NCBI GenBank assembly: GCA_020747015.1
Contig: JAGTJM010000024.1
Span: 1 to 64,000, forward strand
Length of the DNA: 64,000 nucleotides
Direction: 5' to 3'
From: Pyrenochaeta sp. MPI-SDFR-AT-0127
Lineage: Eukaryota > Ascomycota > Dothideomycetes > Pleosporales > Cucurbitariaceae
The translations under genes and the position numbers were made by a program. This document shows, one piece after another, positions 10,793 to 22,472 of this stretch. Below the pieces are notes generated by a model. That model had not been told where the DNA came from. It did not search any database and was given only the letters and a program-made list of their open reading frames with translations. Position 1 is the first letter of the stretch. Every line of letters starts with the position of its first letter.

Positions 10793-13700
10793 ATGCAAGT
10801 TGTACATGTGCCTTCTCAAATCGTCTTTCCATCAGTGCTTACATGTTGCAAACACGTGGATAGGCTCTGGATTCGCGTGTGTCGCTGGATCCTAAAGTCT
10901 ATATCCACAATTTGGTGGCTCGAACAAGCCACTTCAATAATGCCCCGTTTGCGATGGTATGTTATCAAACATTCGCCGAGAATGTCTGTTCCTGTCTCAA
11001 ATTGAGAATAATCGACTCCGTTGTCGAAGGGGACGTGACGAAGTCGTACATGCGCGGTATTGATTTCATCTCTTTCGGAACATTATGGTTCTGGAATCTT
11101 CTCCAACTGTGTGTTAGACGTACAGGCGGCCATTACCCCTCAGCCGGCAATTGCGGTCAATCGAGGCAAAATCAGAGGGTGTAGAAAATGGATTCAGTTC
11201 TCGGAGGGCAAACAGATATGGTCCTGACCTTATCGCGTTGCGATACGCAAAGGCACTGAAAGCTGCAAGCAAGAGATTGCGGAGAGTTCTTGCAATAATT
11301 GGAGAAGTAACAAGTAACAAGTATATCGATTGCGTGTAGACGCGTATGTCATATCATCATAGTAGGGGAAGCTGCAATAGAGATGGAGATTACAGAGATG
11401 CAATTGGCTGGAGGATTAATGGACGAATGATGGTCAGGAAGCCAGCGAGTTGGGAAGATTGCTTGCAAGATGAAAGTGTAGACTCTTGGTCCAGACTTGA
11501 GGGGTAAGGGCAATGACGCAACTCTACCGAGAAGTGCGGCTTCTCAGAATACATGCTTATTCTCTCGAATGCTATGTAGAAGTAACATGAAGAGTCAACA
11601 AAATGTCACCAAGCCCAAGAGGCGGCCGTAACCTTGGTTAGACTACCGATCGCTGCGACGGAACCTCGAAGCAAGCCAGACATCTACGATATCACGATTC
11701 ATCTGAGGGGGGTCACCAAGCTTTTCCAAGCGTCGGACAAAATCTTGCAGACAACCATCTCGTGTATGTCGTCGCAATCTCGAACCAGGATGATCGCGCG
11801 AATTGGGCATCCAGAGTTGCGATTTCCTGCATCAATCCATGTCGGCGGTGCGGATAGAGATGCGCAATGACGTCGAGTGATAAGGACAAATCTCACACAT
11901 GGCGTTTGATACAGGGACATAGCCATTATGTCTTATGTAGGGCACTGGCGCTACATGGGCACTTGAAAATTGTTGAGGAGCTGGTGAACGGGAAGGGCGC
12001 CATCTCGGTATTGATGGAGTCATCGCGCGTCCGCTGCGGGGGAAAGTTCCCGGTGGAGAAAAAAAAAGAAGGTGCCTGGTGAGTGGGTAAGCGTGCTACA
12101 GTCGATTGAATATGTGTACGGAGGAATTCATGATATCTGGATATGATTCGCAAGCACTGGAAGACACTCCAAGTGAGCGATTATCACAAGCGAGCTAACC
12201 TGAAGCGCACAAAGCTGAACGTTTACCGTCTTGCCGAAAGGTCCCTGTACTTCAGCGATTGGTACGCCTTAAGGTAGCGAGGGCACTAGAGGAACGACCA
12301 GTCATGGAAGTCTGGTTTTGGCACCGCAAAGCTCCCATGGTCCGGCAGTAGTGACTGCGTTCGAGCTCCCGAGACATTCCGTGGGGAAATTGCATCGAAG
12401 ACAAGCTTGGATCCTGAGTGAGAGGTTTTGATGACTCTGTGACATGTGTTCGGTCATCGTGTCAAGTACTCCGGTCCGACTGTCTACCAAAGAAAGTCGC
12501 CACTGAAGGGAGACACTCTTCCGGGACTTGGTATACATGAACACGTGGAGGTGCATCTGTGTGTGCGGGATAAATCAAGTAGAGACAATTGGCTGCAAGA
12601 TCAGCGATCTTAGTCTTTGTGTTACTGCGTCCCGGCTCCGCGATGCGCCTTGATGTTCATGCTGGGGCAATGCTGTGAGGGTGTGCCGGTGCGCATTGCC
12701 GCTGGTCGATGTAGCAGTGCATGGTGTCCCAATGCGATCGGGGCTGCGTTAGCATTTTATTGGCAGACAGCCATCTGTGTCTAACCACTCGTCACGATGG
12801 CAGTTGGATGGGCTTAGGCATGGCGGCGTAGCGACTATGGGGCATGGGCAGAGCCGAGGGGCTGCCGCAGCCTGGCAGGGACACTCTGGACCCTCGACCG
12901 CAGTGACTATTGACCACCGTATAGTCTGGGCCGCGCGCTTTCATCTCCCCCGACTCTTCTCAATCTCCGTGACCTCTCACATGGTACTCCAGTAGCCTGT
13001 AGCAGCGTGTCCGTCTTTACTTTTTCCCAGACCCGCTGGACCCTGCAGCTCCGCGTCTGCCCCGCAGCAAATCTACCAGTTTTCCAGCAACAGCATTCGC
13101 AGATTCGGACCTCGCTCCGCCGCAAAGGAATGCATGCATGTGTTCATCCTACAGCTCTTACTTAACACCCAATTAACCGCCAATCACCGGCTCGGCCCAC
13201 TGCGCTCTTTCTTCCCTCGCGACTGGCCTCGAAGAGTGCACAGTTCCCAGAGCACATCACCGCCTTCTGCCTGTACAGTCACGGCCCGGCGGGCCCACTG
13301 GCGCTAGCCCTTTTCTGCACTGCACGAGACCCGCCTTTGGGCTTCACAATTGCCATTCCGACGCCCACCAGCACTCCACGTACCCCTTCTCGTCACTGGC
13401 CAGCACATAGCATCCCACTCCTCGTGTCTCAGGCCAGCCTCATGGCCTGTCGGCGGGAGTGGCAGTAATTTCAGCCTTAATACCCTGGCCCATTGCCTCC
13501 ATTAATACAGCACGTCCCGAACCTCGGAAAGGCGCGTGAATTTCAGTTCCGACCATCTGGAATAAGTCAAGACAAGAAATCCTTCTAGCGTCACTTGACC
13601 TTGCGAACGACGCCTCATCCCGAGCTACCGTTTCCATCCGCTATCGATATTCCGTATATCAGCATTACTAGCCTCAAATATCTCCTGACACATTCCATCT

Positions 13701-13860
13701 GCTGCCTTGCTACCACCATCCCTCATCGTTCCCCATTCCGCAGTGCGCCTCCACACACTAACCATCTACCCACCATCGGAACTTTATTCACAACGTTATC
13801 ACCAATACAAACATCCGTGTCTGTCACGCACCAAAGCAAGGCTGACCTTCGGATCCGAAC
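10793..13860. other. Intergenic 3.1 kb, no gene supported
   Basis: No frame longer than about 100 codons and no recognisable protein or RNA. The right-hand kilobase is GC-rich and pyrimidine-rich and is likely the promoter and 5' leader of the PHO80-like cyclin gene. Confidence 0.45.
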
Positions 13861-13909
13861 GTGAGTAACAACACAATTGCAACCCAGTGCTCCATCTAAG
13901 CCATTGCAG
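13861..13909 (+). other. Probable 5' UTR intron of the cyclin gene
   Basis: A 49-nt segment has a consensus donor GTGAGT, a CTAAG branch-like site and a TTGCAG acceptor, and lies 191 nt before the cyclin ATG. Its removal would break an upstream open frame that ends at 13864. It is inferred from splice signals only. Confidence 0.55.
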
Positions 13910-14100
13910 CTGCCGAATATTCGATCCCCATCACCTACTCTACCCTTTACTTCACATTGCGTGAAGCACATCGGTAAACTTCGGCAAGACCCCAAACACG
14001 CGTCCAAATGATCCAAGTGTGCTATTCTGCGCCTCCACTCAAAACCGTGCACCCAAGGCACCTTGTGCTTGCACCGGTCTTGTCTTCTTACACAAGGAAG

Positions 14101-14985
14101 ATGACGCCTCCTTCAGCACCAAACCCAGCGGGGGATGCTGGCGTACTGCCAGAATTTGGAAGCCTCAGCCTTCAGGATGCTCCGTCACCACCAGCAGAAA
14201 CCGAAGAACTCGACGTTCTTACCATGTCACGAGAGACTGCTATGAAACTGATTGCACGGTCCATTGTTGCTCTTGCGAATGCAGCTGGTGATGTACCTGC
14301 AACACCACCGCTTTCTCGCCCCGGGACCCCTGGTGGAAAGGAGAATCTGCTACGCAGTCATAGGCGGACAGCATCCAGGCCTGCAACGCCCATTCCAGCC
14401 GAGAAAGAGCAGCACCAGCCCACCGAGCTAGCCCCACCAGAAGCCCACCATGATGAACCTGTCACTATCCACGATATTGGCGCAGGAGCGCAACCCGAGT
14501 CAGTGCAACGAGCAAACATGGCGAGGAAATTCTTCTCAAAAAGCATTCCAAAAGTGGGTGTCGAAGAATACATGAATAGGATTCAAAAGTACTGCCCACT
14601 ATCAACCGCCGTCTGGCTGGCTGCTGGCTCTTACATGCTGCGACTGTGTGTCGTAGACAGAAGTGTTCCGCTCACCTTCCGCACCATGCATCGTCTCATC
14701 CTCGCATGCGCACTCGTAGCCATGAAGGCTTTAGAAGATCACCGGTGGCCACAAAAGCGCTTCGCTGCTGTGGGTGGTGTCGATGAGGCATCACTTAGCC
14801 GATTAGAGCTCTGTGTGGAATTTCTACTCTCATTCGATGTTCAGATCTTTACTCCAGAGAAATTGAAGGATCTGACAGTGCAGCTGCAAAAGGCGGGACA
14901 AGCGGCCACGATGACTTGTAAGCTACCGTCATCGTTCAACTTGACCCTATCGGGCCCGAAGATGCGGCAAGGGCAGGTTGCGTGA
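14101..14985 (+). CDS. PHO80-like cyclin
   Basis: Single coding exon, 294 aa from the chosen ATG. The N-terminal 130 residues are Pro/Ser/Thr-rich and disordered. The C-terminal half (about 150-275) has the PHO80/PCL cyclin-box pattern: SKSIPKVGVEEYMNRIQKYCPLS, YMLRLC, LTFRTMHRLILACALVAMKALED and the following DEASLSRLE segment, as in cyclins that bind PHO85-type kinases. Probable role: regulatory subunit of a PHO85-like CDK in phosphate, metabolic or cell-cycle control. An in-frame ATG at 14008 would add 31 residues, but 14101 (ATGACGCCTCC) better fits the usual N-terminus of such proteins. The box differs from the yeast version by a Gly-Gly-rich insert (VGGVDEASL), common in filamentous fungi. 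Confidence 0.85.
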   Translation: MTPPSAPNPAGDAGVLPEFGSLSLQDAPSPPAETEELDVLTMSRETAMKLIARSIVALANAAGDVPATPPLSRPGTPGGKENLLRSHRRTASRPATPIPAEKEQHQPTELAPPEAHHDEPVTIHDIGAGAQPESVQRANMARKFFSKSIPKVGVEEYMNRIQKYCPLSTAVWLAAGSYMLRLCVVDRSVPLTFRTMHRLILACALVAMKALEDHRWPQKRFAAVGGVDEASLSRLELCVEFLLSFDVQIFTPEKLKDLTVQLQKAGQAATMTCKLPSSFNLTLSGPKMRQGQVA

Positions 14986-15681
14986 AAGCGTTGGAGTAAA
15001 TTTGTATCTCTCCTTTGTTTGAGTCCAGGATATACCATTGAGCATGCGCAGGCGTTTGGGTTAAAAAACATGTAGCATTGGTTGGGCGGGAACACGCTTG
15101 TACGATTGGTGTCAAGGTGGCCTCGCCGAGGTGCTTCTAGGGATGGGTTCCTGGACAGTCGCTATACCCACAAGTTCATATGTCACGCCACAAGAGTTGG
15201 ATACCGTTGAAAACTCAGAATGATTATGCTGCATTAAAGAGCAGGCAACATGGATGTTATTTCTATTGTACGGCTCGCCCAATGAGCTAGATCATAGACC
15301 AGTGGAGAATAGTCCATCGTAGAACAAATAAATACATAATTTTCAATAAAGTCTGACTGTTCCATCACGAACATGCTCTGCACATCTTGGAGAAGGCGCG
15401 GCGGAATGAATATCCATGCCGAATATAGTCTAGTCCGCGCGGCAGGGACGATCAGCGCCCCTGGCGGCGCCACATCTTGATTGAATTCAAGCTCAACGTT
15501 CACTCAACACCATACTTTACACGTTCTGAACGCGACACAACCCCTCGTTCCCCCGTCGCAACAACGACCCCAAATTAACTAGCGACCCTACTTCGAAGAT
15601 CTACAACTCTCGCTCCTGTCTCGCGCGCTGTGCGCTGCAGAACCGCCGGTCGAACGCCGCCCACTATCCCAACAATTCACA
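14986..15681. other. Intergenic, promoter of KRE9-like gene
   Basis: No gene seen. A minus-strand frame at 15234-15503 starts without ATG and matches nothing recognisable. Confidence 0.5.
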
Positions 15682-16709
15682 ATGGCACGACTTCTTATTC
15701 CGCTCGCTGCGTTCGCTGCTGTAGTACCATATGTGAGCGCCGGCGTAGAGTTCACAAGCCCGAAGGCAGGCGCAAAGCTCACAGCAGGCACCGCAATCGA
15801 TGTCAAGTGGCAGGAGGGTGGAGAGGGGCCAAAACTCACGGAATTGTTGACATATGAGCTGTTCTTATGTGCTGGTGGAACTGATCAGGTGAGTGACTGG
15901 CTTCGCGGATGGTGACAGCAGTGTCCTTGGACAGCTCGAGGGAAGCGAGCGAAGAGAACATTATACTGATTTGCTTGCGAAGGTAGTATTGCTTCCGATC
16001 ACGACACAAGGCTCATTTGCCGTGGGCAACTCAGCCTCAGGAATGATAGGAGTCACTGTAGGAGAAAGCAAGCCGGACAATGCATAGTACGTTGCAACCA
16101 AGACACCGCAATAAGGGTTGAGAGAAGAGCGCTTTACTAACCCAGGGTCATAGCTTCCTCAAGATGGTCGCCGTAGCTAAGGCTGGTGGCCAGCTGATTA
16201 CCTACTCAAACCGCTTTTCGTACACGGGCATGACGGGTGCTTTCCCTGCAAATATTAAGACCGGCCTAGCAGACATCTCTGGCACAGACGGCCCTGCGAC
16301 TGAAGACAGCACCGTTGACCCCGCAAAAGCCGGGGGCGCTGTACCGGCGGCCGGCAACTACGACGTCGCATATACAATGCAGACAGGCCCAACGCGATAT
16401 GCGCCGATGCAGCCAGTCCCGCCAACGAAGATCACTGCAAAGAACACGAAACCATTGTACCCAACAAGTAGTGTGGCAATTGCGAAAACAAAGCTGCCGA
16501 TTCCGAAGATTCAGACCACGCTCACGCAGAGTCAGACATACTCTGTTAGTAGTATGGAGAACACGGTACGTTATTTCATTAGATGATACCCCAACTTAGA
16601 TCCATTTGCCTATTGCGCTATGACCTGAGAACTAACTACTATCAAGGTCGCACCTGCTCCTCACCCAACAGACGACATGCAAAAGTTCCTCAACCGATGG
16701 AAGGATTAG
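15682..16709 (+). CDS. KRE9/KNH1-family cell wall beta-1,6-glucan biosynthesis protein
   Basis: Four exons (15682-15888, 15935-16086, 16154-16565, 16647-16709) give 277 aa. Residues 1-20 are a signal peptide. The N-terminal module (GVEFTSPKAGAKLTAGTAIDVKW...LFLCAGG) is the Kre9/Knh1 N-terminal domain of fungal surface proteins. The second half (FSYTGMTGAF..., YTMQTGPTRYAPMQPVPPTKIT, Lys/Thr-rich segment) is the KRE9/KNH1 C-terminal family domain. Acts in the secretory pathway or at the surface in cell-wall beta-1,6-glucan assembly, as known for the yeast proteins. The second intron's acceptor (GGTCATAG at 16146-16153) was chosen because it restores the conserved DNAYFLKM; the nearer CCCAG would create a stop. 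The protein ends in KFLNRWKD, with no GPI signal. Confidence 0.9.
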
Positions 16710-17306
16710 ATGTTCGGCTGTATTACGTTTAAGGACTCTGTTATTACGCTACTTGTGCATTGTAAGCTCCACAGGCCGTTCTACTAGATCCGTTTCTGCA
16801 TGATCATTTACTGCCTTGTGCAAGCCCGCTGGAAATATGTCACTAAACAATCGGATGATGAAGGCGTTTGGAGCTTGAGGAGTTTGCTGGCGTTACACTC
16901 GAGATGGTATGGGACGAATGGTCAAACATAAAGTTACGTAGGATTGAAATCACTGGCTCACGCATGGCATACACTGAGGCATCAACAACACTGCCTTCTT
17001 TTCTGGTGTTAATACATCTTTGTATATGACTTCTCGCAACAAATGAGCTTCCATTCAAGATGCACCTTATTGATGAAATTGATGATTTGTAAACCCGCGG
17101 CTACCCGCCGAGGTCAGCCTCAACTCCACCCCACCACCCCACCCCACCTGCCCAACCCGAACTTGGGAAGCAGAGCTCCTCAAATCTCTTTTATGCACAC
17201 CATATTTCCTCGTGTGATTCAATTGCCTCGACTTTTCAAGCCTCCATTTAGATCGCCACCATCTCACATTCCAATCTCGGGGCTAAGACGCTGGTACAGC
17301 ATCACG
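16710..17306. other. Intergenic/leader of the Xaa-Pro peptidase gene
   Basis: Nothing coding is certain here except a possible N-terminal extension of the next gene: an in-frame ATG at 17193 would add 38 residues rich in Arg and hydrophobic residues. Confidence 0.5.
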
Positions 17307-18870
17307 ATGGCTATTGCCGAGAATTACGACGATGTGCTCAAGGGGAAGTACCCAGCGAGACAGCATGCCAAAAAGGTTGCCCAATGGATTGTCGATAAGG
17401 GAGGTGACAAGAATGGGACAATCTACTTGGAAGCGCAGAAGCAGAAACTAAATGAGGTGTGTAGTCTTTGTACTTGTGGAGGAGAAGAGTGCCGAGCGCT
17501 AACAGATGTTTGTAGGACAATGATGGGGAAGCACCTTTCCGGTACAAACAATCCTAGACTCTCAATTTTGGCACACAGCTCATGTTTTCGGCCATAGGCA
17601 ACGACGCTACTTCTTCTATCTCAGTGGCTGCGAACTGCCTGACTCATATCTCACATATGAGATTGCCAGCGATAAGCTAACCCTCTTCATCCCTCCAGTT
17701 GAGCCCGACGAGGTGATCTGGTCTGGATTGCCCATGAGTACTGAAGAAGCAAAGGCAAAGTACGACATTGATGAGTGCCTGACTACCAAGGATGTCAACT
17801 CTCACCTTGCCAGCAAGACCGAATCAGCCCAGTCAACCATTTACGTTATTCCAGAGCAGGTCTCACACCACATTACTTTTCTCTCTTACAAAGAGAAGGA
17901 ACTCAGCCAGCTTAAGCCCGCCATTGAATACTGCCGTGTCACTAAATCCGATTACGAAGTCGCTTTGATTCGAAAAGCAAATGTAATTTCCACCAATGCC
18001 CACATTGCTGTAATGAAAGCTGCAGCCAAGGCAAAGAACGAGTGCGAACTTGAAGCGATTTTCCTGAAATCGTGTGTGGAGCGTAACGCAAAGAATCAGG
18101 CCTATCACTCTATTGTTGCAGCCGGTGAGAATGGTGCCACACTTCACTACGTCAACAATGCTGCATCGATTTCGGACCAGAACTTGCTTCTCCTGGATGC
18201 GGGATGCGAAGTTGACTGCTATGCTTCAGACATCACACGCACATTCCCGATCAAGGGTTCTTTCAACGAAGAGAGTCTTGCAATCTACACAATAGTGCTG
18301 GACATGCAAAAACAATGCATCAACGCCCTCAAAGCTGGTGTACTCTGGGACTCAATCCATGAACTCGCCCATAAGATCGCTATTAAAGGTCTGCTCGACC
18401 TTGGCATCCTAAAGGGAGATGCAGATGCTATCTTTAAGGCTAGGACAAGTGTTGCATTCTTTCCGCATGGTCTTGGTCATTACCTAGGTATGGATACACA
18501 TGACACGGGAGGTAATGCGAACTATGCGGACAAGGATAGCATGTTCCGATATTTGAGGGTTCGAGGAACACTGCCAGAGCGGAGTGTCATTACCGTGGAA
18601 CCTGGTATCTATTTCTGCAAATTCATCATTGACCCGTACCTCAAGGATGAGGAGCAGAAGAAATATATTGATGAGAAGGTTTTGGAGAAATACTGGAGTG
18701 TGGGTGGTGTGAGGATTGAAGGTAAGTGAAACTGGAATTGAACGAGGCGGCAACGAGAAAGAGGCTGACATTCATAAGATAATGTGCTCATTACGGAGCA
18801 AGGCATCGAGAATCTAACACCGACACCGAAGGAGGTTGATGATATCACGCAATTGGTGAAGACTGGCTGA
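17307..18870 (+). CDS. Xaa-Pro dipeptidase/aminopeptidase (M24B)
   Basis: Four exons (17307-17456, 17516-17541, 17598-18721, 18779-18870) give 463 aa. An aminopeptidase-P N-terminal domain (GKYPARQHAKKVAQWI..., FRQRRYFFYLSGCELPD) precedes a pita-bread catalytic domain. All five metal ligands are visible: Asp259, Asp270 (DAGCEVDCYASDITRTFP), His353 (HGLGHYLGMDTHDTGG), Glu393 (VITVEPGIY) and Glu440 (NVLITEQG). It releases N-terminal residues next to proline or splits Xaa-Pro dipeptides using two divalent metal ions. Exon 2 is only 26 nt. The 17307 ATG has a good context (CACGATGG). An upstream in-frame ATG at 17193 would add a presequence-like extension, so a mitochondrial isoform is possible. 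Confidence 0.92.
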
Positions 18871-19373
18871 GCGAGTTCTCATTCGGATCAAGGGAAGTAC
18901 TGCCAGCGGAGAACCTAGTCGGAGCGAGATTCCGTCTACGTAGCAGTGCCCCTTAGACTACATAAAAGCAATCCGATAATTGTCCGCAGACCTTTGAAGC
19001 TCTCTGAGGTGAGGCTCGACTCGGTTAACCGCCATTGTTTCGTTTCATGATTGGTGGGGTGGACATCCCTGACATTTAGGTCCTTTTCATCTACCTATAT
19101 TGACGCTAGTGTCACGCACCCTTTCGCAAACCCGGTTTCTCCACTTTCTAGAATACTCATAAAACCTTGAAGCAGGTACAAATTTGACAATCACCTCAAC
19201 CTAGTACTTCTTCATTAATGAAGTACCGGTAGCGCCTGGAGCAACGGCACTCAATTCCGGGGTATGGCGTCTTCTGGGGGCAAATTGGAAAGAGCAAGGA
19301 TGTAGTGGGGAATATATAGTAAGGATACTGCAACAGCGTCTGGAAGATATTGGCGAAGTTTGTAGACTTTAGC
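18871..19373. other. Intergenic, promoter of mannanase gene
   Basis: No gene seen. A TATA-like AATATATAGTAAG lies near 19311-19323, about 55 nt before the mannanase start. Confidence 0.5.
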
Positions 19374-20881
19374 ATGATGTTCAAGACAAGCATTGCGGTT
19401 GCTGCTCTTTTTGGGCTTGCAACTGCACAGACAACTACCTATCAGGCTGAATCTGCAACACTTTCTGGCGTTACTGTTGGGTCCTCCGTAGCTGGGTTCA
19501 CTGGTAACCAATCCTTTTCTATTGATGTAATGTTAAGCGGTACTAACCTTGCCAGGAACTGGATATGTTGAAGGCTTCGACGAGTCCGCAGACAAGATCA
19601 CCTTCAAAGTCAACGCCACATCTTCGGCCCTCTATGACTTGAAAATCATCTACAATGGTCCTTACGGCGACAAGTATACACAGGTAGTTCTCAACGGTGC
19701 TGGTGGCTCGCAAGTCTCCCTGCCGGCAACTACAGCATGGACCACTGTATCAGCAGGCCAGGTCCTTCTCAACGCCGGTGCCAACACCATTGAGATCCAG
19801 AACAATTGGGGCTGGTATCTCATTGATGCTATCACGCTCGCTCCCTCTGCTCCTCGCCCTCCTCATAAGATCACCACCACCCCCGTTAACAGGAACGCGA
19901 ATGCTGATGCCAGGGCACTGCTGAAGTATCTGGGCAGCATTTATGGCAAGAAGATCCTCAGCGGCCAGCAAGACCAAGCATCTCTTGACTGGGTCACCAC
20001 CAACGTTGGCAAGACACCTGCGATCCTTGGTGTCGATCTGATGGACTACACTGAATCGCGAATCTCGCGTGGCGCCTCGTCCACAGACGTCGAGAAGTCG
20101 CTCGCTTTCGCGCAGAAGGGTGGAATTGTAACCTTTGTATGGCATTGGGGCGCTCCTGTCGGTCTCTACGACACACCGGAACAGAGGTGGTGGAGTGGCT
20201 TCTACACTGCTGCTACAGACTTCAACATCGAGACTGCGCTAGCGGACACAACGAATGCCAACTACACTCTTCTTATCAAGGATATCGATACCATTGCTGT
20301 TCAACTCAAGAAACTGCAATCTGCAGGTGTGCCAGTGCTCTGGCGCCCATTGCACGAAGCAGAGGGTGCATGGTTCTGGTGGGGAGCCAAGGGCCCTGAG
20401 CCATGCAAGAAGTTGTGGAGGATCTTGTACAACAGGTTGACTGTCCACCACAAGCTCAATAACTTGATCTGGGTCTGGAACTCTGTTGCCCCCGCTTGGT
20501 AAGTGCTATCTATGCATAAAAAGGTTTTATGTGGGACATAAATTGACTCCCAGCAGGTACCCTGGCAACGATGTCGTCGACATTGTCTCCGCAGATACTT
20601 ACACTCAAGGCGACCATGGCCCTATCTCTGCTACCTACAACAACCTCATCTCTCTCACCAACGACACCAAGATTATCGCGGCTACGGAAATTGGTTCCGT
20701 CATGGAGCCGAGCCTGTTGAAGGCGTACCAGGCAGACTGGGTATACTTCTGCGTCTGGTCTGGGGACTTCATCAGCGGAGGAGCGTGGAACAGTTTGGAT
20801 TTGCTGAAGAGGGTTTATGCTGATGATTATGTTTTGACGCTAGATGAAATTACGGGATGGAAGAAGACAAAGAAACCATGA
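19374..20881 (+). CDS. Secreted endo-beta-1,4-mannanase, CBM35-GH26
   Basis: Three exons (19374-19503, 19556-20498, 20557-20881) give 465 aa. A signal peptide (about 1-19) is followed by a CBM35 (TTYQAESATLSGVTVGSS...; GTGYVEGFD...; ending DAITLAP, about 20-145) and a short HKITTTPVN linker to a GH26 catalytic domain. The acid/base Glu311 lies in WRPLHEAEGAWFWWG and the nucleophile Glu402 in IIAATEIGSV, as expected in family GH26. It hydrolyses internal beta-1,4-mannosidic bonds of hemicellulosic mannans outside the cell. Two ATGs occur in tandem (19374, 19377); either gives the same protein less one Met. The gene is a plant-biomass function placed among housekeeping genes, with no other hemicellulase beside it. 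Confidence 0.93.
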
Positions 20882-21330
20882 GAGCGTTTGGTGAAGACAT
20901 GTAGACGGTAGATTCAAAATGCGTATGTCGTTGATAAGCGTGAACGCAGTATGGTATACCGATGTGCTTCTTCTATGAAATGATTCTAGTATGCCTTCTC
21001 TAAGCCTTCGATGCATTGAAGTGCACTTCAAGCCTTATGGTACATAAGTCCGCTCCGTATGATAGCTGACTTGAAGTGTTCATGAAACAGGAAAATGTTG
21101 CACCATGTGCGTTCATATCTTCAAACATAGGTGGAGTCTGAAGGTTGCCTACTGCATTCGCAGATGACTAGGCTGAATCTGCCGCTAGCGCAAATAGGAA
21201 AGAGCCAGCCTGTGTATGATTCATGCGTACCATCGACTCATTCTCTTGACCCTACTCTCAACTCCAATTTCAAACAAGCTCTAATATAAGATCTCACTTC
21301 CGCCCAATAGCCACTAGCCGATCGTCCGAA
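20882..21330. other. Intergenic, no gene seen
   Basis: Contains the mannanase 3' region and the NUDIX gene promoter. No further feature is recognised. Confidence 0.5.
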
Positions 21331-22088
21331 ATGTCCGAATCTCAGCGCCCCAAAGTCGGCGTCGGCGTCATAATCCACGACTCCAAAGGCAACATAGTTA
21401 TGGGGGAGCGGGCAGGCTCCCATGGCACAGGTCCGTCCATATCCTCCTTCTCCGTAACTTCTCCGCTCTGTTCTTATCTCCACTACTTCTTATCGTCCCT
21501 TCATTTCGGTTCACTAAGCAGGTCGGCACAGGCACGCTCCAATGTCCCGGGGGCCACTTGGAATTCGGCGAGTCGTTTGCTACAACCGCCGCGCGCGAGG
21601 TGCTTGAAGAAACAGGGCTGGAAGTTGGGAACATCAAGTTCCTAACTGCCACAAACGATGTCTTTGATGAGGGGAAACATTACATCACCGTTTTCGTCAC
21701 GTGTACGATTGTTGGGGAAAATAAGGTTCCAAGGGTATGTGTCCAGCCTGACCTCTCTCTGTTCAAAAATTCTCCATCATGCTATCAATTCTTTTGTTGA
21801 AAAAAATAATTCAATTCTATGTGGGTATACATTCGTTCTGCTGACGATCTTGAATAGCCAATGGAACCTACAAAATGCGCTGCTTGGTCTTGGGTCCCCT
21901 GGTCTCAAATGTGGGCTTGGGCCAAGGCGCAAGCCCTCGCTGAAGACGCGGGGAAACCAGTAGACAGGAAGATGTTCCTGCCGCTGGTGAATTTGTACCG
22001 CGAGTATCCTGAGTTGGAGTATCATCTTGGAGGGGAGGGCAAGACGGATGAGAAGGGGATTAGTGGGTGGGCGTCGAGGCACTGGTGA
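21331..22088 (+). CDS. NUDIX hydrolase
   Basis: Three exons (21331-21430, 21532-21734, 21858-22088) give 177 aa. A complete NUDIX box (G-x5-E-x7-R-E-U-x-E-E-x-G-U) spans residues 41-63: GG-HLEFG-E-SFATTAA-REVLEETGL. The overall form (KVGVGVIIHDSKGNIVMGERAGSHG... and CAAWSWVPWSQM) resembles the NUDT15/MTH2-like group that cleaves nucleoside di/triphosphates. Likely a house-cleaning nucleotide hydrolase; substrate not proven. The first acceptor chosen (GGCACAG) lies 10 nt after another CAG; only the later one keeps HGTGTLQCPGGH in frame. It converges with BRO1, leaving 384 nt between the stops. Confidence 0.9.
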
Positions 22089-22472
22089 GGGCGATGTGAT
22101 GTTAATGAATGGGTCGGAGAAGCTTGGTAAAGTGCAAAAGAAAGCACGTTGTGGAGCTTTGAGTTGTTCCAATGAAGCTGGCGTAGGATGTAGAAGTTGT
22201 AGCCCTTTGTAGAGCAGAAGAATTGTAAGCAGCATTAATATGTTGGAGGACATTTGGAGTGCAGGATGGATACTGAGGAGAAATATACTCATTCCCAATA
22301 TTTACATCTTAGTGACCCTACTTCCTATAATGCTATCGCTTGCTATTCATGCTGATCTGTTTTCCCACGATGCTATGCTGAACGATTTATAAGAGCGGCT
22401 GCACTGAGTCCTCCACTTTCAAGCCTCACCAAAAAACCATCCTTGACTGGGGCCCCTAATGTTTACTCATGT
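22089..22472. other. Convergent intergenic region
   Basis: Short spacer between the convergent NUDIX and BRO1 genes. It contains both 3' UTRs; nothing else seen. Confidence 0.55.

Noticed and set aside
10855..12547. CACGTG motifs (about 10855 and 12542) as PHO4-like sites for the cyclin
   Set aside because: Too far upstream (over 1.5 kb) and too short a motif to support regulation.
12777..13140. Short frames upstream of the cyclin
   Set aside because: GC-rich promoter-like DNA; no domain or ATG context.
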